Shown: positions 47,678-58,771 of the stretch, in pieces
Position numbering within the stretch: the stretch's first letter is position 1
How the letters are laid out: each line of letters begins with the position of its first letter
NCBI GenBank assembly: GCA_030704615.1
Contig: CM060734.1
Coordinates: 42,798,042 to 42,858,041 of the forward strand
Reading direction: 5' to 3'
Length of the DNA: 60,000 nt
From: Takakia lepidozioides
Lineage: Eukaryota > Streptophyta > Takakiopsida > Takakiales > Takakiaceae
Program-made: the position numbers and the translations under genes
The notes under the pieces: generated by a model
What the model saw: only the letters and a program-made list of their open reading frames with translations
Databases searched by the model: none
Told to the model about the DNA's origin: nothing

Positions 47678-49178
47678 CTACAAGTTTCTATCCATCCTCC
47701 AGCAATTTTTGGGCTCAGGCCAATTGAATAGCCCCGTCATGAAACGCTTCACAACATTTTCTAGTTTGTACTGCACCTCTATTGTGTTTACATACAAGTT
47801 TTCCAGAGCCGAAGCAAAACAAGTTCTAGTAGACATATCGTTGAACAGGCTTGCATCGAACGTGTTACCCCCATTTATTGCCCGGGCTATCTTCCCAATT
47901 GTAAAGGTCTATGATGGCACGGTTAGCGGGGGCTTACGAGGTGTGTCATCTGACTGGTTGATGGCTACATTATCAACAATTACAATTTCAGGTGCAATCC
48001 ATCATCTATGTGCGAGAGTCTTTATCATCTTGTCTCTGCTCTCGAAAATGTACAACGTGATTTTTGGGTCATCCGTCGTGGAGGCCATCCCCCAATCGCA
48101 TACCCGGATGTACACATCTTCAGACCCTTGTGGAAAATGCAACAAGATGTTGTCGGAGGACATGTCATTGTGCAAGAGGTGGTGATTATGGACGTTGAGC
48201 ATGATGTGTAAAAGCGCCCATGCCAATTGGGTACGATTCTGTCGGAATTGAACTAGTCGGTTGACCTCCTGCATTTCCTGCTCCATCCCCCGTCGTTCTA
48301 TTAATTCCCTGTTATCCCGATCATTCCCCCATTTCCTCTCAATACTCAACCATGATCGTATGGTCCCTTATTCCACCAATGTGTATAACCTTACATGGAT
48401 GCAACGCAAAATACTTTATGATGCCGAAATGATGGAACTTTACAGCCAACGCCTCATTGTTATGTTGGACTTTGGCAAACTCAGCATTTGTTTCCCTGGG
48501 CGTTTTCCCTTCTAGCTCCCAGGATGGATGAATGAATTGATCCCCAATAATTCTAACTTTCCGAATTGTACCATACCCTCCCTGTTTGGGCGCGTCGAGT
48601 TGTTGTACCTATGCGTTTGTGGATATGTATCTCACGTTCAATGCCGCATCCGCGGGCGAGGACCCTACCTTCCATGGGAGTGGTTTCGTACGTCGTTTGG
48701 CGTAGGCCTTTGCCATGTCAGACCACCAATCCACAAGCACAAACAACTCCTCCTCCGAAGTTGGCATGCGACCTTCAGCTACATGTGTTATCGTAACAAA
48801 CTTGTCCATGGTTTGCCTCAGATTTCATGTGGCATCATGGGCCCAGTCCTCCATCCATGTCGTGAACTGGAACTTTGCCCTATCCTCCTCCCATTCATCC
48901 CCGGCCAAAGCCTCCCTCATTCTCATCTCCATATTGTGCTGGAATCTAAGGAACCCCTCATTCCCATGTCGGACATACAAAAGATTCAAACGCATTATGT
49001 CATTGTCATTCAAATAATCCAACACTACTTGCTTCACCACCTTCGCGGCCTCTGCGTTTTGATAGTCTTTTTTGTTGATTTGACTACCCCGTTCATGTGC
49101 ATGTTTACGCTTCCTACATTTACGTCCACTTCCCGAGGAACCCCCTGACACTGCGTTCGAAGCAATGTTTCCGGACAT
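47678..49178 (-). pseudogene. Cargo ORF 3: protein-kinase-like protein
   Basis: From ATG 49,178 a basic N-terminus (GRKCRKRKHAHERG) and a helical region (VVKQVVLDYLNDNDIMRLNL; LFVLVDWWSDMAKAYAKRR) precede kinase landmarks in order: GGYGTIRKV (Gly-rich loop), EALAVKF (VAIK Lys), TIMVEY (hinge strand), HNDMSSDNILLHF (catalytic loop, HND for HRD), RVCDWGMAS (DWG for DFG), WIAPEIV (APE) and TIGKIARAI. The protein ends at TAG 47,678-47,680 (minus strand). In-frame stops lie at 48825, 48609, 48002 and 47909, with one frameshift near 48,345. The catalytic Asp and metal-site Asp are present, so the ancestor may have been active. Expression of this copy is unlikely. Confidence 0.7.
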
Positions 49179-49470
49179 AATGAAAGTACTCTACGGAATA
49201 GACGCGGCTTCATATCGAAAAACTAAACCCAAACTATTGATAACTTATATACTAGCGGACCAATTTCCTCACCCTCTATTGGTATAACACCCAAAGCAAA
49301 CTGTCTCCCGCAGTCCCAGGAAAAAAAAAAAAAAAAAAAAAAACTCCTCCCCCACACAAATCCACTTTCTCCCCCCCTACGGCTCAGTCCTGGCCACCGA
49401 AGTTGAAACTCCAATAAGTCCCAAAACCGCACTCACAGAGAGGGAAAAAAATGGGTTGGTAATGGGGATA

Positions 49471-49481
49471 GGCCTTATATA
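49471..49481 (-). promoter_or_regulatory. TATA box between array 3 and the kinase-like ORF
   Basis: On the minus strand TATATAAGGCC starts at 49,481, about 75 bp past the nearest palindrome and 290 bp before the ATG. An A22 tract (49,320-49,342, plus strand) lies in the presumed leader. Confidence 0.6.
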
Positions 49482-49554
49482 CTGCCTGGAGCAGCCTGCC
49501 TTGAGCGGCGCGCGACCATCTCTGCTGCCCACTCGTGCCTCGCCACGTGTCCAG

Positions 49555-49991
49555 GTAGCAGTCGCACCTATGGGTCGTCGCAGCTAATAACAAAACAAAA
49601 AAACTGCTGCGACCCCCCCTGCTGGTGGTCGAACGTTTTTAAAAACAAAACGAGAATGTGCGACCCCCCATGAGCGGTTGCACCTAATAACAAAAAAGAA
49701 AAAGTCTGCGACCACCACCGGCTGGTGGTCGCACCTATTTTTAAAAAATTGAAAATGTTGCGACCACCACCTGAGCTAGTGGTCGCACCCAATTTTTTTT
49801 TAAATAAAAATGTGCGAGCACCCTCTGCTTGTGGTCACACCTATTAAAAAAATGAAAATGCTGCGATCACCACCTGCTGGTAGTCGCACCCATTTAAAAA
49901 ATAAGAAAAAATGTGCGACCACCCCCTTCTGGTGGTCGCACCTATTTTTAAAAAAAGAAAATTGTCCAACCAACCGTTGCTGACGGTCGCA
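49555..49991 (-). repeat. Palindrome array 3 (nine units) upstream of the kinase-like ORF
   Basis: Units start near 49558, 49608, 49659, 49707, 49759, 49813, 49862, 49914 and 49965 on the plus strand, with a pitch of 48-54 bp. Relative to transcription of the kinase-like ORF the orientation equals that of array 1 relative to the transposase. Arrays 1 and 3 thus form long inverted subterminal blocks of the element. Confidence 0.9.
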
Positions 49992-50231
49992 TGATTGACA
50001 ATATAAATCATAGTATATGAATTTTATAGATAAATAATGAAGTCCACGTAATGAGGCCACATCGGTTGCCACGTCGGTTCTCATAGTAAATAGTCAATAG
50101 TAAAGTTTAAAAATAAACATATTTATGTACAGTAACGTCCGTTTAGGATGTGACGTGACGCACGTCCGTCGCTTACGTCGGACGTGACGCTGACGCGTCA
50201 ACGCCACATCACGTCCAAATTTGCAACTAGG

Positions 50232-51081
50232 ATACAAACTCAGCCAAAACCATTGTTTTTCTCTGATTTTTGAAATCTGGCGTAAACTCATTCAATGGCG
50301 TAAACTCAGCCAAAACCATTGCTCGGAATACCTCTGAAGTTGCAATCTGCTCAGGATGCTCGTTCCAATGCAAATGTTGTTTTGTATAGCCAATCCGCTG
50401 CAAAACCTTTGAAAAATGTTGATCGAGAACGGATCATCTTATCTTCCGTCGTACTTTTCTTTGCAAGCGCATATTGCTTGACTGAAAATAGCGAAAGCTC
50501 CGCTGTTTTAACACCTTTTCTTCTAAAGAATTCATAACGTGGATGAGGCTTGAATACACTTTTTCTATTTTGCTCATCATTGGTAAATAATGGATTGCTC
50601 TTCATGGTTATTTTAGTTAATGCTTGTAACACTCGAATTTGGTTTTTTAACTCCTTCATCTCCATTTGCATGGCTTCAATTTCATTGTAGTCATCCATAC
50701 TACTAATAATCGTTAGAATTGTAGAAGTTTTTTTTTTGTTTTTTTTGTTTTTTTGTTTTTTTTTTCTATTAATTTTGTAGTATGAGATGATTCCCATTTT
50801 GAGTGTACTAGAACTTCTTTCAATTATGGATGGGAAGCACGAGGTGCGTCCTTGCTTCAACCTCGGCTATTCTTAGTTGAGCCAATTCTTTAAAAGTATA
50901 AGATTGCTTTCGATCATTGTCTTTCCATGGTTTCTATGGTATCAGATTGAGAGTATTCTTGTTTAATATTCGTAACCGAGTTGCTATCTGACATTCTCTT
51001 TCAATCAACTCGTAAGTTGCTACTGATAAATCATACTTTTAGCTTTAGGTCTCAGGATCTTCTTATTTTGCTCTTATACCA
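50232..51081 (-). mobile_element. LTR retrotransposon: primer-binding site and proximal gag (host of the hAT insertion)
   Basis: On the minus strand TGGTATAAGAGC (51,081-51,070) differs at one position from the tRNA-iMet primer-binding site common in plant LTR elements. After it comes gag: MDDYNEIEAMQMEMKELKNQ, LFTNDEQNRKSVFKPHPRYE, FSVKQYALAKKSTTEDKM and RSTFFKGFAADWLYKT. It continues at 37,855 beyond the composite hAT element. The homologous copy at 35.2 kb has the insertion site empty. The first 8 bases (50,232-50,239) are the right target-site duplicate ATACAAAC. Confidence 0.8.
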
Positions 51082-51089
51082 ACTCTAAT

Positions 51090-51720
51090 GAAACTGCTCA
51101 TATAATTCTATTAATCCTAGAGACTTCACTTTCAAGTATTGAATACCTTTATTAAGAAGAAGACATGTTCATAAGTTGTCAAGTCTTTGTCTATGTATAT
51201 ACTTTATTTTCCTCTTACTTTGACACTCCTAGTCTAGAGCTCATCTTCTAGATCAATTGTATCTATTTGGCTCCTACTCTTCAACACTGCTTAGCCCTAG
51301 CTAGCTTTTACGACATAATCGATCTCCGTGTCGCCTCGTGACCATCAAGCTCTCTTGAGTCTCTTTCCACTTCAATTCACATCTGAACCCAATAGTCCCC
51401 ACTCCTTATTAATGACATCTACAGTTATGTGTCTTTACATATCTAATAAGGGATAAACACATTCATTATCGTGATATTTTTCATAGAAATCAGACCTTTT
51501 CAAATCCATTTAAATCCATTAAGTTACATATCATTTTCTATTGTTTACAATAAGATTAAGATTACAAAATTGTATTTATTATATTTTATAATCTAGCATA
51601 TTTATCATATATTTTAAATAACATCATTGATATTTTTATATTTAAATGTCAATATATAAATATAAGTTTTAATCCTCGATTTAATTTGATTAAAAGGGCC
51701 TCCGTCCACTTTCCGTTATA
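51090..51720 (-). other. Probable LTR or LTR-derived AT-rich DNA
   Basis: It lies directly upstream (minus strand) of the primer-binding site, where the 5' LTR should end. The sequence is AT-rich, especially at 51,480-51,700. LTR borders were not delimited because the other LTR is missing. Confidence 0.35.
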
Positions 51721-51734
51721 TATATTCTAGGGTA

Positions 51735-52225
51735 GCCTGTGCTGTTGGCCCAAGTGTCCAATGTCATCTAAGTCCAAGTGTAATCCTCCCTGCATCCAAG
51801 TGCATCTCCTGTGTCGAGGCCTAAATGCGACCTCTAGGGTAGCATGTGCCGTGGGCCCAAGTGTCAAATCATCTAAGTCCAAGTGTAAGATCTTCTATGT
51901 ATCCCAGTGCGTCTCCTATGTCAAGGCCCAAGTGCAACCTCTATGATAGCATGTACCTTTGGCCCATGTGTGAGGAATTGAATCTAAGACCAAGTGCAAT
52001 TTGTTATGTATCCAATGCGTCTCCTATGTTGAGGCCCAAATGCGACCTCTAGTGTAGCCTATGCTGTTGGCCCATGTGCGAGAATTAAAATCTAAGTCCA
52101 AGTGCAATCTCCTATGTATCCAAGTGCGTCTCCTATGTCGAGGCCCAAATGCGACCTCTAGGGTTGCTTGTGCCGTTGGCCCAAGTGTCCAGTGTCATCT
52201 AAGTCCAAGTGCATCAATATATGAA
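51735..52225 (+). repeat. ~107-bp tandem repeat block (GGCCCAAGTGTC family), copy 2
   Basis: About four to five units with the words GTCATCTAAGTCCAAGTG, CCAAGTGCGTCTCCTATGTC and GCGACCTCTAG follow one another. They are the same family and orientation as 26.6-26.9 kb. Confidence 0.8.
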
Positions 52226-52620
52226 GCAAGCCATATATCTAATCAATATTTTTCCACAGAGCCTACGACCATATTTGAACTGGAGACCTTTCCCTTGATA
52301 TCTCCCATTTTGTTATTTTTTGCGAATTTCCAGCGATCAAAAGTACTTGAAATTCCAAATCTCCCACGTGAAGGGCCAATCATTGCTCCATGAAACCCCA
52401 CTTTGCTATTTTTTGTGAATTTCCAGCGACCCAAAGCACTTGAAATTCCACATCTCCCACACCGTTGGTCCAAAAATCATGAGACCAAGCCGGTGCACCC
52501 CTCCTGATTGAGGGCTTTCCAACGGCACCAAGCACCGGGGCTGGGGCCCGCGGTTTGGGAGATCTCAACGACGCTACAAACAAACCAAAACACAAAACAA
52601 ACGTCTCGCTTCATATATAT
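52226..52620. repeat. Dispersed repeat body adjoining the 107-bp array
   Basis: It contains GAATTTCCAGCGA(C/T)C, AAATTCCACATCTCCCACAC, CATGAGACCAAGCCGGTGCA, GGGCTTTCCAACGGCACCAA and GATCTCAACGACGCTACAAA, and ends in an AAACAAAACA run with CTCGCTTCATATA. The same block occurs inverted at 54,900-55,080, 55,700-55,960, 56,890-57,150 and in part at 57,270-57,430. Copies at 57.1 and 57.4 kb include TCCGGTTCAAAT, faintly like a pol III B box, so a SINE-derived family is possible. Confidence 0.65.
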
Positions 52621-54314
52621 ATAAGTTGAATATAATGAGAATAAATTATTGTTATTGGAATCTATAAACTCTAAAACCCCTTCACTATACCATTAATTAT
52701 TGAAATTAGTTTAAAAAAAAACCAATTTTTCTTTCTATTTCCCAACAATAGTATTATGAGATTTTAATGTAGACATATGCCGTTCAACACATATTAAAAG
52801 TATACATGTATTTCAACTATAAAAGAGGTCTTAAACAATATTGTAAACTCCAATATTCCAGAAAAACCCAGTTTGCTATTTTTCATTAATCCTCAGTGAC
52901 GAAAAATACTTGTAATTCACTATCTCCCACACCCCATGTCAAAAATTACGAAACTGCCTCAATGCACCCGTACTCGTCAGAGGGCTTTCTATTGATATCA
53001 AGACCCGGGCGGAGGCCTTGCGATTTGGAAGATCTCAATGAAGCTACAAAGAAAACAAATGGCTCATCGTGTAATGGCTCCTCCTTATTGATGAGATATG
53101 TTGGTAGCAAAGAATATAAGTAGGTAGTTTAAAAATAATAAATAGACTATAAAAATGCTTTTAATTAATACCAAATAAATAATATCGGTGAGGCACATTT
53201 GTCCAAACGTGATCTAATTGAGAGCCAAAAATCATAGTACTTATAATTTTGAGTTGTAGTTGCATATGCGAAAAAAGTCATGAACACTTACAATTGTTTT
53301 GTTGATACAATTTTTTTGTAAAATATCATAATAATATTACTCGATAAGAATAAGGATAAATCTTGTTTCTTTTTGTATTTTCTTGATTTTAAAACCACTG
53401 AGAAAAGAAGCATTGGAACTCAATTAAAAAGAGGTGGATTACAAAAGCAAAATATAATGTCAGTAATTATCTAAAATAGATTAGGTGAAAACCAGCATTT
53501 CCTACGACGGGCTCAAAATTCAAACAAATTATCACCTTATAGACGATGTATAAAAAACAAACCTTGTCCCATATGAAAGATGTAAAACTGTGCTCAATTA
53601 TGGCCTCCAGAGTAATTGTTTGACACATCAAACAAGCTTGAGGAGTGACAAAAACAATGTTCGTTAGTACTAACCTATTGCAATATACAATTACTACAAA
53701 AAACTGACTGATTTGGAGTCCTACGATGATAATTTTGGCCTCTTAATTTTAGTGGATAAAACCAAAAAAAAAATGTAACTTGATGGATATTCTAAAGATG
53801 AACTAACAAAACAAACTACCATACATACTGTATTGATGTGTTTCAACTATAACAGAGGTATTAAACAACATTGTAAACACCACTATTCCAGAAAATCCAA
53901 TTTTTTTCATGAATTATAGTAATAAAAAATACTGCAAATTCAACTCTCCTGTAGGTCCAAAAAATATAAAACTGCTTGGATGCACCCGTACTCATCGGGC
54001 CAATGGATGAACCGTATAAACTTATCCCTACCGACGACATGAACCCTCTCACAAGGTCTTGACAGATTCCACCGTTCTAATTGGGAGATTATAACAAAAG
54101 CAATGATAGAATTTGGAACCCAAACGAAAATTGCATCACAAATTTCGTTTGACTAAGGAAATTTTGCAAGTTGCAATTTTTTCTTGGATGAATAGCCTCC
54201 ACATTCACAATTAGGGGCACATAGGAGGGATTCCCTCATAATTTCAGAGTGAAAGATCGAAATTTGGGTGGGGCTGCTTTGAATATGAATTTAGGGGGTA
54301 ATTATCCAAATTTG
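52621..54314. other. AT-rich stretch without genes
   Basis: No coding sequence is supported. At 52,900-53,060 there is a diverged copy of the dispersed repeat (CAATGCACCCGTACTCGTCA, GGAAGATCTCAATGAAGC), and near 53,820-54,000 another partial one. The rest is unassigned AT-rich DNA. Confidence 0.4.
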
Positions 54315-54578
54315 CTATACTAAGGTCAACAGCTGTGAGTCTATGCTTTGCAAACATCTACTACATTTAGAGCAAAATTCATAATCTGAGTTTCTTGACC
54401 ATTGGCAAGTTAAGCACGTGGCAAGCGGCTTGCCATCTCGGGTGGTCAACTTGCGGGGACACCCCATGCGCCACCGAAATGGACCTCCCAACGCTTCAAA
54501 AATTCTAGCGTGCAAGGGTTTTATTGTTTTTACGTGCTGTTGGAGCTTGTTCAGGAGAACGAGGCCCACCTTTTTCAT
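54315..54578 (-). CDS. Small ORF with a zinc-ribbon-like Cys pattern, uncertain
   Basis: An 87-codon minus-strand frame ends with CLTCQWSRNSDYEFCSKC, a C-x2-C-x10-C-x2-C spacing that could bind zinc, preceded by a basic segment. It is surrounded by repeats, has no homologue that I recognise and lacks visible neighbouring exons. It could be a captured exon fragment or chance. Confidence 0.2.
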   Translation of the reverse strand: MKKVGLVLLNKLQQHVKTIKPLHARIFEALGGPFRWRMGCPRKLTTRDGKPLATCLTCQWSRNSDYEFCSKCSRCLQSIDSQLLTLV

Positions 54579-54879
54579 TCAGATGTCACCTTCAGCCAAG
54601 TTCATCCACAAAAGATACGACGTGGATGAAAATTGACACGACTCGCAACTTGTCGTTTAGGGGTTAAATACCGTATTATGAACTCTCAGAAGGTTTCTGG
54701 TTCCTGATTATATGCTTAATTTATGTCGGTTATTGTGAAATTCATTTGTATTGGACTCCCCTTCCTTTTGGGCAGCATAATTTCTGACCATTATATCCCA
54801 ATAAGCAATTTAGAAGCCCTATGGATAGCCTATGTGGTAGGCTTTCTATAGACCCCTCAATCTCACATATGAATATATG

Positions 54880-57720
54880 TATCAAGACATTTGTTTTGTT
54901 TTGTTTTGTTTTGTAGCGTCGTAGAGATCTCCCAAACCGTGGCCCCAACCCCGGTGCTTGGTGATATTGGAAAGCCCTCGATGAGGGGGGGGGGTTGCAC
55001 GAGCTTGGTCTCATGATTTTTGGACTAGCGATGTAGGAGGTATGGAATTTCAAGTGCTTTGGGTCGTTGGAAATTCAAATAGATGACTACAAAGTCATCT
55101 AAAAATTCTCGAAAGATGTCATTCATCATATGTTGGAAAATTGCTGGAGCATTTGTAAAACCGAAAGGCATAACACTGTATTCAGAATGTCCATACCTTG
55201 TTCGAAAAGTTGTTTTTCAATCGTCTCCTTCTTTTATCCATACAACACACGGCAGCACATTTGCTGACGTGGCTTTCACAAAAAGAGGTAAACAAAATGT
55301 GGCCTTGGGGGAATAGATATTTTAATACATGTTGCCTCCACCTGGCCTGTCTGGCAAGGATGCAAGTGCTGCGTCGGACATGCCGCTGGAAATTCATGAA
55401 AAATAGCAAAGTGGATATATCAATATATGAAGCCTCGACAAGGGAGATTGCAAAAATAGCAAAGTGGGCTTTGGAATTGCACTTGGACTTAGATGACATT
55501 GGACACTGGAGGTCGCACTTGGGCTTCTACATGGGAGAAGCACTTGGATACATAAGAGATTACACTTGGGCTTATATTTCAATTTTTCACACCCGGGCCT
55601 CGACATATGAGACGTACTTGGATACATAGGGATTGCACTGGGACTTGATGGTACTGGACATTTGGGTCAACGGCACAGGCTACCGTAGTCAATATATGAA
55701 GCGAGACGTTGTTTGTTTGTTTATTTTGTTTTGTTTTGTTTTGTAGCGTCGTTGAGATCTCCCAAACCACGGGCCAGCGTGGGTATTTGGTGCCGTTGGA
55801 AAGCCCTCGATGAGAAGGGGTGCACCGGCTTGGTCTCATGATTGTTGGACAAGCGGTGAGGGAGATGTGGAATTCCAAGTACTTTTGGTCCCTGGAAATT
55901 CACCAAAAAAATGGGCATTCTTGGACAATAGTTGGAGCCTCGAGGGGAGAGATATCAAGGGAGAGAAAAACTGGCTGTAGTCTCTATAGAAAAATAACGA
56001 TTAGACTTAGATGACTTAGATGACATTGGACACTGGACAGTTGCAATTGGGTGGATCAAAACCGATACATGTTAAGTCCACATGGAAAAAATAAAAAAAT
56101 AAAAAATAAAATCCTATTGCTTTCAGTTTATTTTAAAAATAAAAATAATACTATACATAATATTTCTAGTAAAGTGTCCCTCCTCAAATATTGAAAACAT
56201 TCTGTACTAGATATTTTAATCTTTAATTTGAAAAAAAAAATTAGACTTCAAAATCTAGAATTTACAACCACTTGTCCATATACCACCTGACACCTCTAGA
56301 TTATAGGTTTGTATGCATTTTTATTAAAAGACGACACCTCAAAAACCCAAAACATAAGATGTTATGGACTAGAGCAAGTCAACCTATTTTAGGTGCAAAA
56401 TAGTCTATAGCTCTCAATTCCTAAGATAACTAGTCCATATAAAAGTGGATTTGGGTTGGATTTAAAAATGGCACCCCCTAGTGTGTTTTCCCTTGTGCCA
56501 TTGTGTGAGTGTACATGATGTTTTTTCAGTCCATAACATTTTATGTGTAACATCTGCACTCCACAATAATCAACTTTAAAAGTCAATGGCTCTCTGGTAC
56601 ATGATTGATTTTGCAATGTAACAATTGGTACACATACCTATTGTAGTGAAAAACCCTACATCATATAAATTTAGATGAAATATTGAGTTGTTGGACAAAT
56701 ATGGGTAAAACCATGGAGGGAGGTCACTGCAGAAACTGCCATGTTACGCAAAAAGCGAGATACCCAATCCTTCAAATAACCCACTTGGGCCAACGGTAGA
56801 GGCTACCCTAGAGGTCGGATTTGGGCCTCAACATAGGAGACGCACTTGGGATACATAGGAGATTGCACTTGGACTTAGATTTTAATTCTTCACCCAAACC
56901 GCGAGGCCCCAGCCCTGGTGCTTGGTACGATTGGAAAACCCTCGATGAGGAGGGGTGCACGGGCTTGGTCTCAAGATTTTTGGACCTGCGGTGTGGGAGA
57001 TGTGGAATTTCAAGTACTTTGGGTCGCTGGAAATTCCAAAAATAACAAAGTGGAATTCCTGGGACAATGGTTGGAGCCTTGACATGAGAGATATCAAGGG
57101 AAAGGTCTCCGGTTCAAATTTGGTCGTAGGTTTTGTGGAAAAAAAATGATTAGATATGGCTTGCTTAATATATTGATGCACTTGGACTTAGATGACATTG
57201 GACACTTAGGCCAACGGCAGAGGCTACCCAAGCTAGTCAATATATGAAGGAAGCTAGTTTGTTTGACCGGCGGTGTGGCCCGAGATATGGAATTTCAAGC
57301 ACTTTTGGTCGTTGGAAATTCGCGAAAATAGCAAAGTGGGCATTCCTGGGACATTAATTGGAGCCTCACTATAAGAGATATCAAGGGAAAGATCTCCGGT
57401 TCAAATCTGGTGGCGGCTCTGTGGAAAAAAAACGAGATATGACTAAATGATTTGACATAGATGACATAGGACACTTGGGCACCAACGGCACATGCTACCC
57501 TATAGGTCGCACTTGGGGCTCCACATAGGAGATGCACTAGGACACATAGGAGATCTTGCATTTGGGCTTAGATGACCACTAGACATCGGCACAAATTATC
57601 CTAGAGATCGTAGTTGGGCCTCGACATAGGAGACACACTTCATATATAGGGGATTGCACTTGGACTTAGATGACACTGGACACTTGGGCCAGGCTACCCT
57701 AGTAGAGAAAATACAAAAGA
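54880..57720 (-). repeat. Cluster of inverted copies of the dispersed repeat and ~107-bp array
   Basis: Minus-orientation copies of the families seen at 51.7-52.6 kb alternate here. Repeat bodies are at about 54,900-55,080, 55,690-55,960, 56,890-57,150 and 57,270-57,430; 107-bp-type pieces (CACTTGGACTTAGATGACA, GCGTGTGA-free variants) are at 55,470-55,690, 55,995-56,040, 56,790-56,885, 57,178-57,240 and 57,455-57,700. An AT-rich gap at 56,050-56,790 has nothing recognisable. Short frames here, including 55,083-55,316, are not supported as genes. Confidence 0.65.
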
Positions 57721-58771
57721 TAATAAAAATATGTAGGAAATTAATGCACACTTGCAACCTCAGGTTGGTATGCCAGTTTCCGGCATGTCAAATTTTCCCC
57801 ACCCTGAGTGACATGGAACTGATGGAGTGTAACTCCAGTCAGGGTTACACTGGGTAACACGACGAGGTGTGTAACTCCACTTAGCACTAAAGAAACGCGA
57901 GTACCGAGGGGACTGGTGTGAAAAGAACGTGTGTGAAAAGAACGTGATGATGCTAAGTGCCACGGAGGTTCCCGCGTCGTGACACTTTTGAACGCTGCCC
58001 AACGGCCACTAGCTTGTGGCAGTGTTTGCGTTGTGGGTCTAGGCCTCCGTCGTTTGCAGATCCCTGCGCTTGCATCTGCGGGTTGTGTAGGTTTCCATCG
58101 CCGGTCTTGTCCGTGCCATTTGAGATTCGAGCAGAGCAGACATGCTTAATTTTGTGGTTGATTTCTTTTCCTCAAACACGGAGATCTGTTGGCATTTTTC
58201 GGTTTTAGTCAACTTGTTCTTCCGGATGACGTTAGATTTAAGAGCGGCAGACACATTTTTACAGGTTCCATAGGATGTATACGCCCTTAAATGTTTGGAC
58301 GACTCTTGTTTATCACATAGACGGATAGCTATTAACTTTTTGATCTTGTTTCTATGTATGTGTGTGAGAGAGGAAGGAGCTCTTTCAATCCATCTGCTTC
58401 TCGCCCACTTACAAACGCAGACAAACATGCAGTTTTAGGGGTTTGTTTTGCCCCTCAATCTGGTTAGGGAACAGGGAAATCACACTTTATCAGAGGTTTG
58501 AACCCTTCTCCCTCCCGCGAATTTTACCGCTACATATCACAGGGAAACTTCCAAGGATCTGGAAGACACATTACAGAGGGCAAAGGTGTCCACGGCACCT
58601 CGCAGCAGAGAATGAGGTATATAGATCGTAAAAAGGGAAACTCGCCATGTGGGGAGGCACTCTAACACCCGCCCAGAAGCTTGGATGCCATCACATTTGA
58701 TTACCAATAGCGCAGGTTAGGGTTTCCAGCCAGAGGCAACGTTGAAGAGAAGCTCGACTCGCTCGAAGACC
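57721..58771. other. Upstream region of the right-edge gene
   Basis: No gene is supported. A short quasi-repeat GTGTGTAACTCCA / GAGTGTAACTCCA occurs near 57,825-57,885. The last 300 bp should contain the promoter and leader of the gene at 58,772, but no clear TATA box was chosen. Confidence 0.4.

Larger units (their letters stand above)
37856..50231. mobile_element. 12,376-bp composite hAT-like transposon with cargo genes
   Basis: The element starts CAGGGTTGCA and ends TGCAACTAGG; as inverted ends these match at 7 of 10 positions, and CAGGG is a typical hAT terminus. A perfect 8-bp duplication (ATACAAAC) flanks it, the size made by hAT transposases. The empty site is reconstructable because it lies in a gag gene with a second copy nearby. 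A 25-bp motif with one mismatch occurs near both ends in direct orientation (37,884-37,908 and 50,173-50,197). Inside are a hAT transposase remnant (plus), a RING-like ORF (plus), a kinase-like ORF (minus), three palindrome arrays and a 4-kb core of tandem repeats. All ORFs carry stops, so this copy is not autonomous. Confidence 0.85.

Noticed and set aside
48002-48515. Plus-strand reading frames over the kinase-like region
   Set aside because: They are shadows of the minus-strand kinase motifs and have no motifs of their own.
40892-49178. Stops in cargo genes as sites of U-to-C RNA editing or a variant genetic code
   Set aside because: U-to-C editing of stops is known in organelle transcripts of some early land plants, but this DNA is nuclear; the neighbouring genes use the standard code, and the kinase-like ORF also has a frameshift. 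Decay is the simpler reading.
38087-49991. Palindrome arrays as CRISPR arrays
   Set aside because: The genome is eukaryotic, the spacers are A/T-rich filler similar to one another, and the repeats vary from unit to unit; no cas genes are present.
54315-54578. Cys-rich ORF as a confident zinc-finger gene
   Set aside because: A single short frame with two CxxC pairs in repeat-rich DNA is too little evidence; it is kept only as a low-confidence feature.
55083-55316. 77-codon frame as a retroelement protein
   Set aside because: A weak resemblance to polymerase-type sequence could not be supported by any motif, and it lies among repeats.
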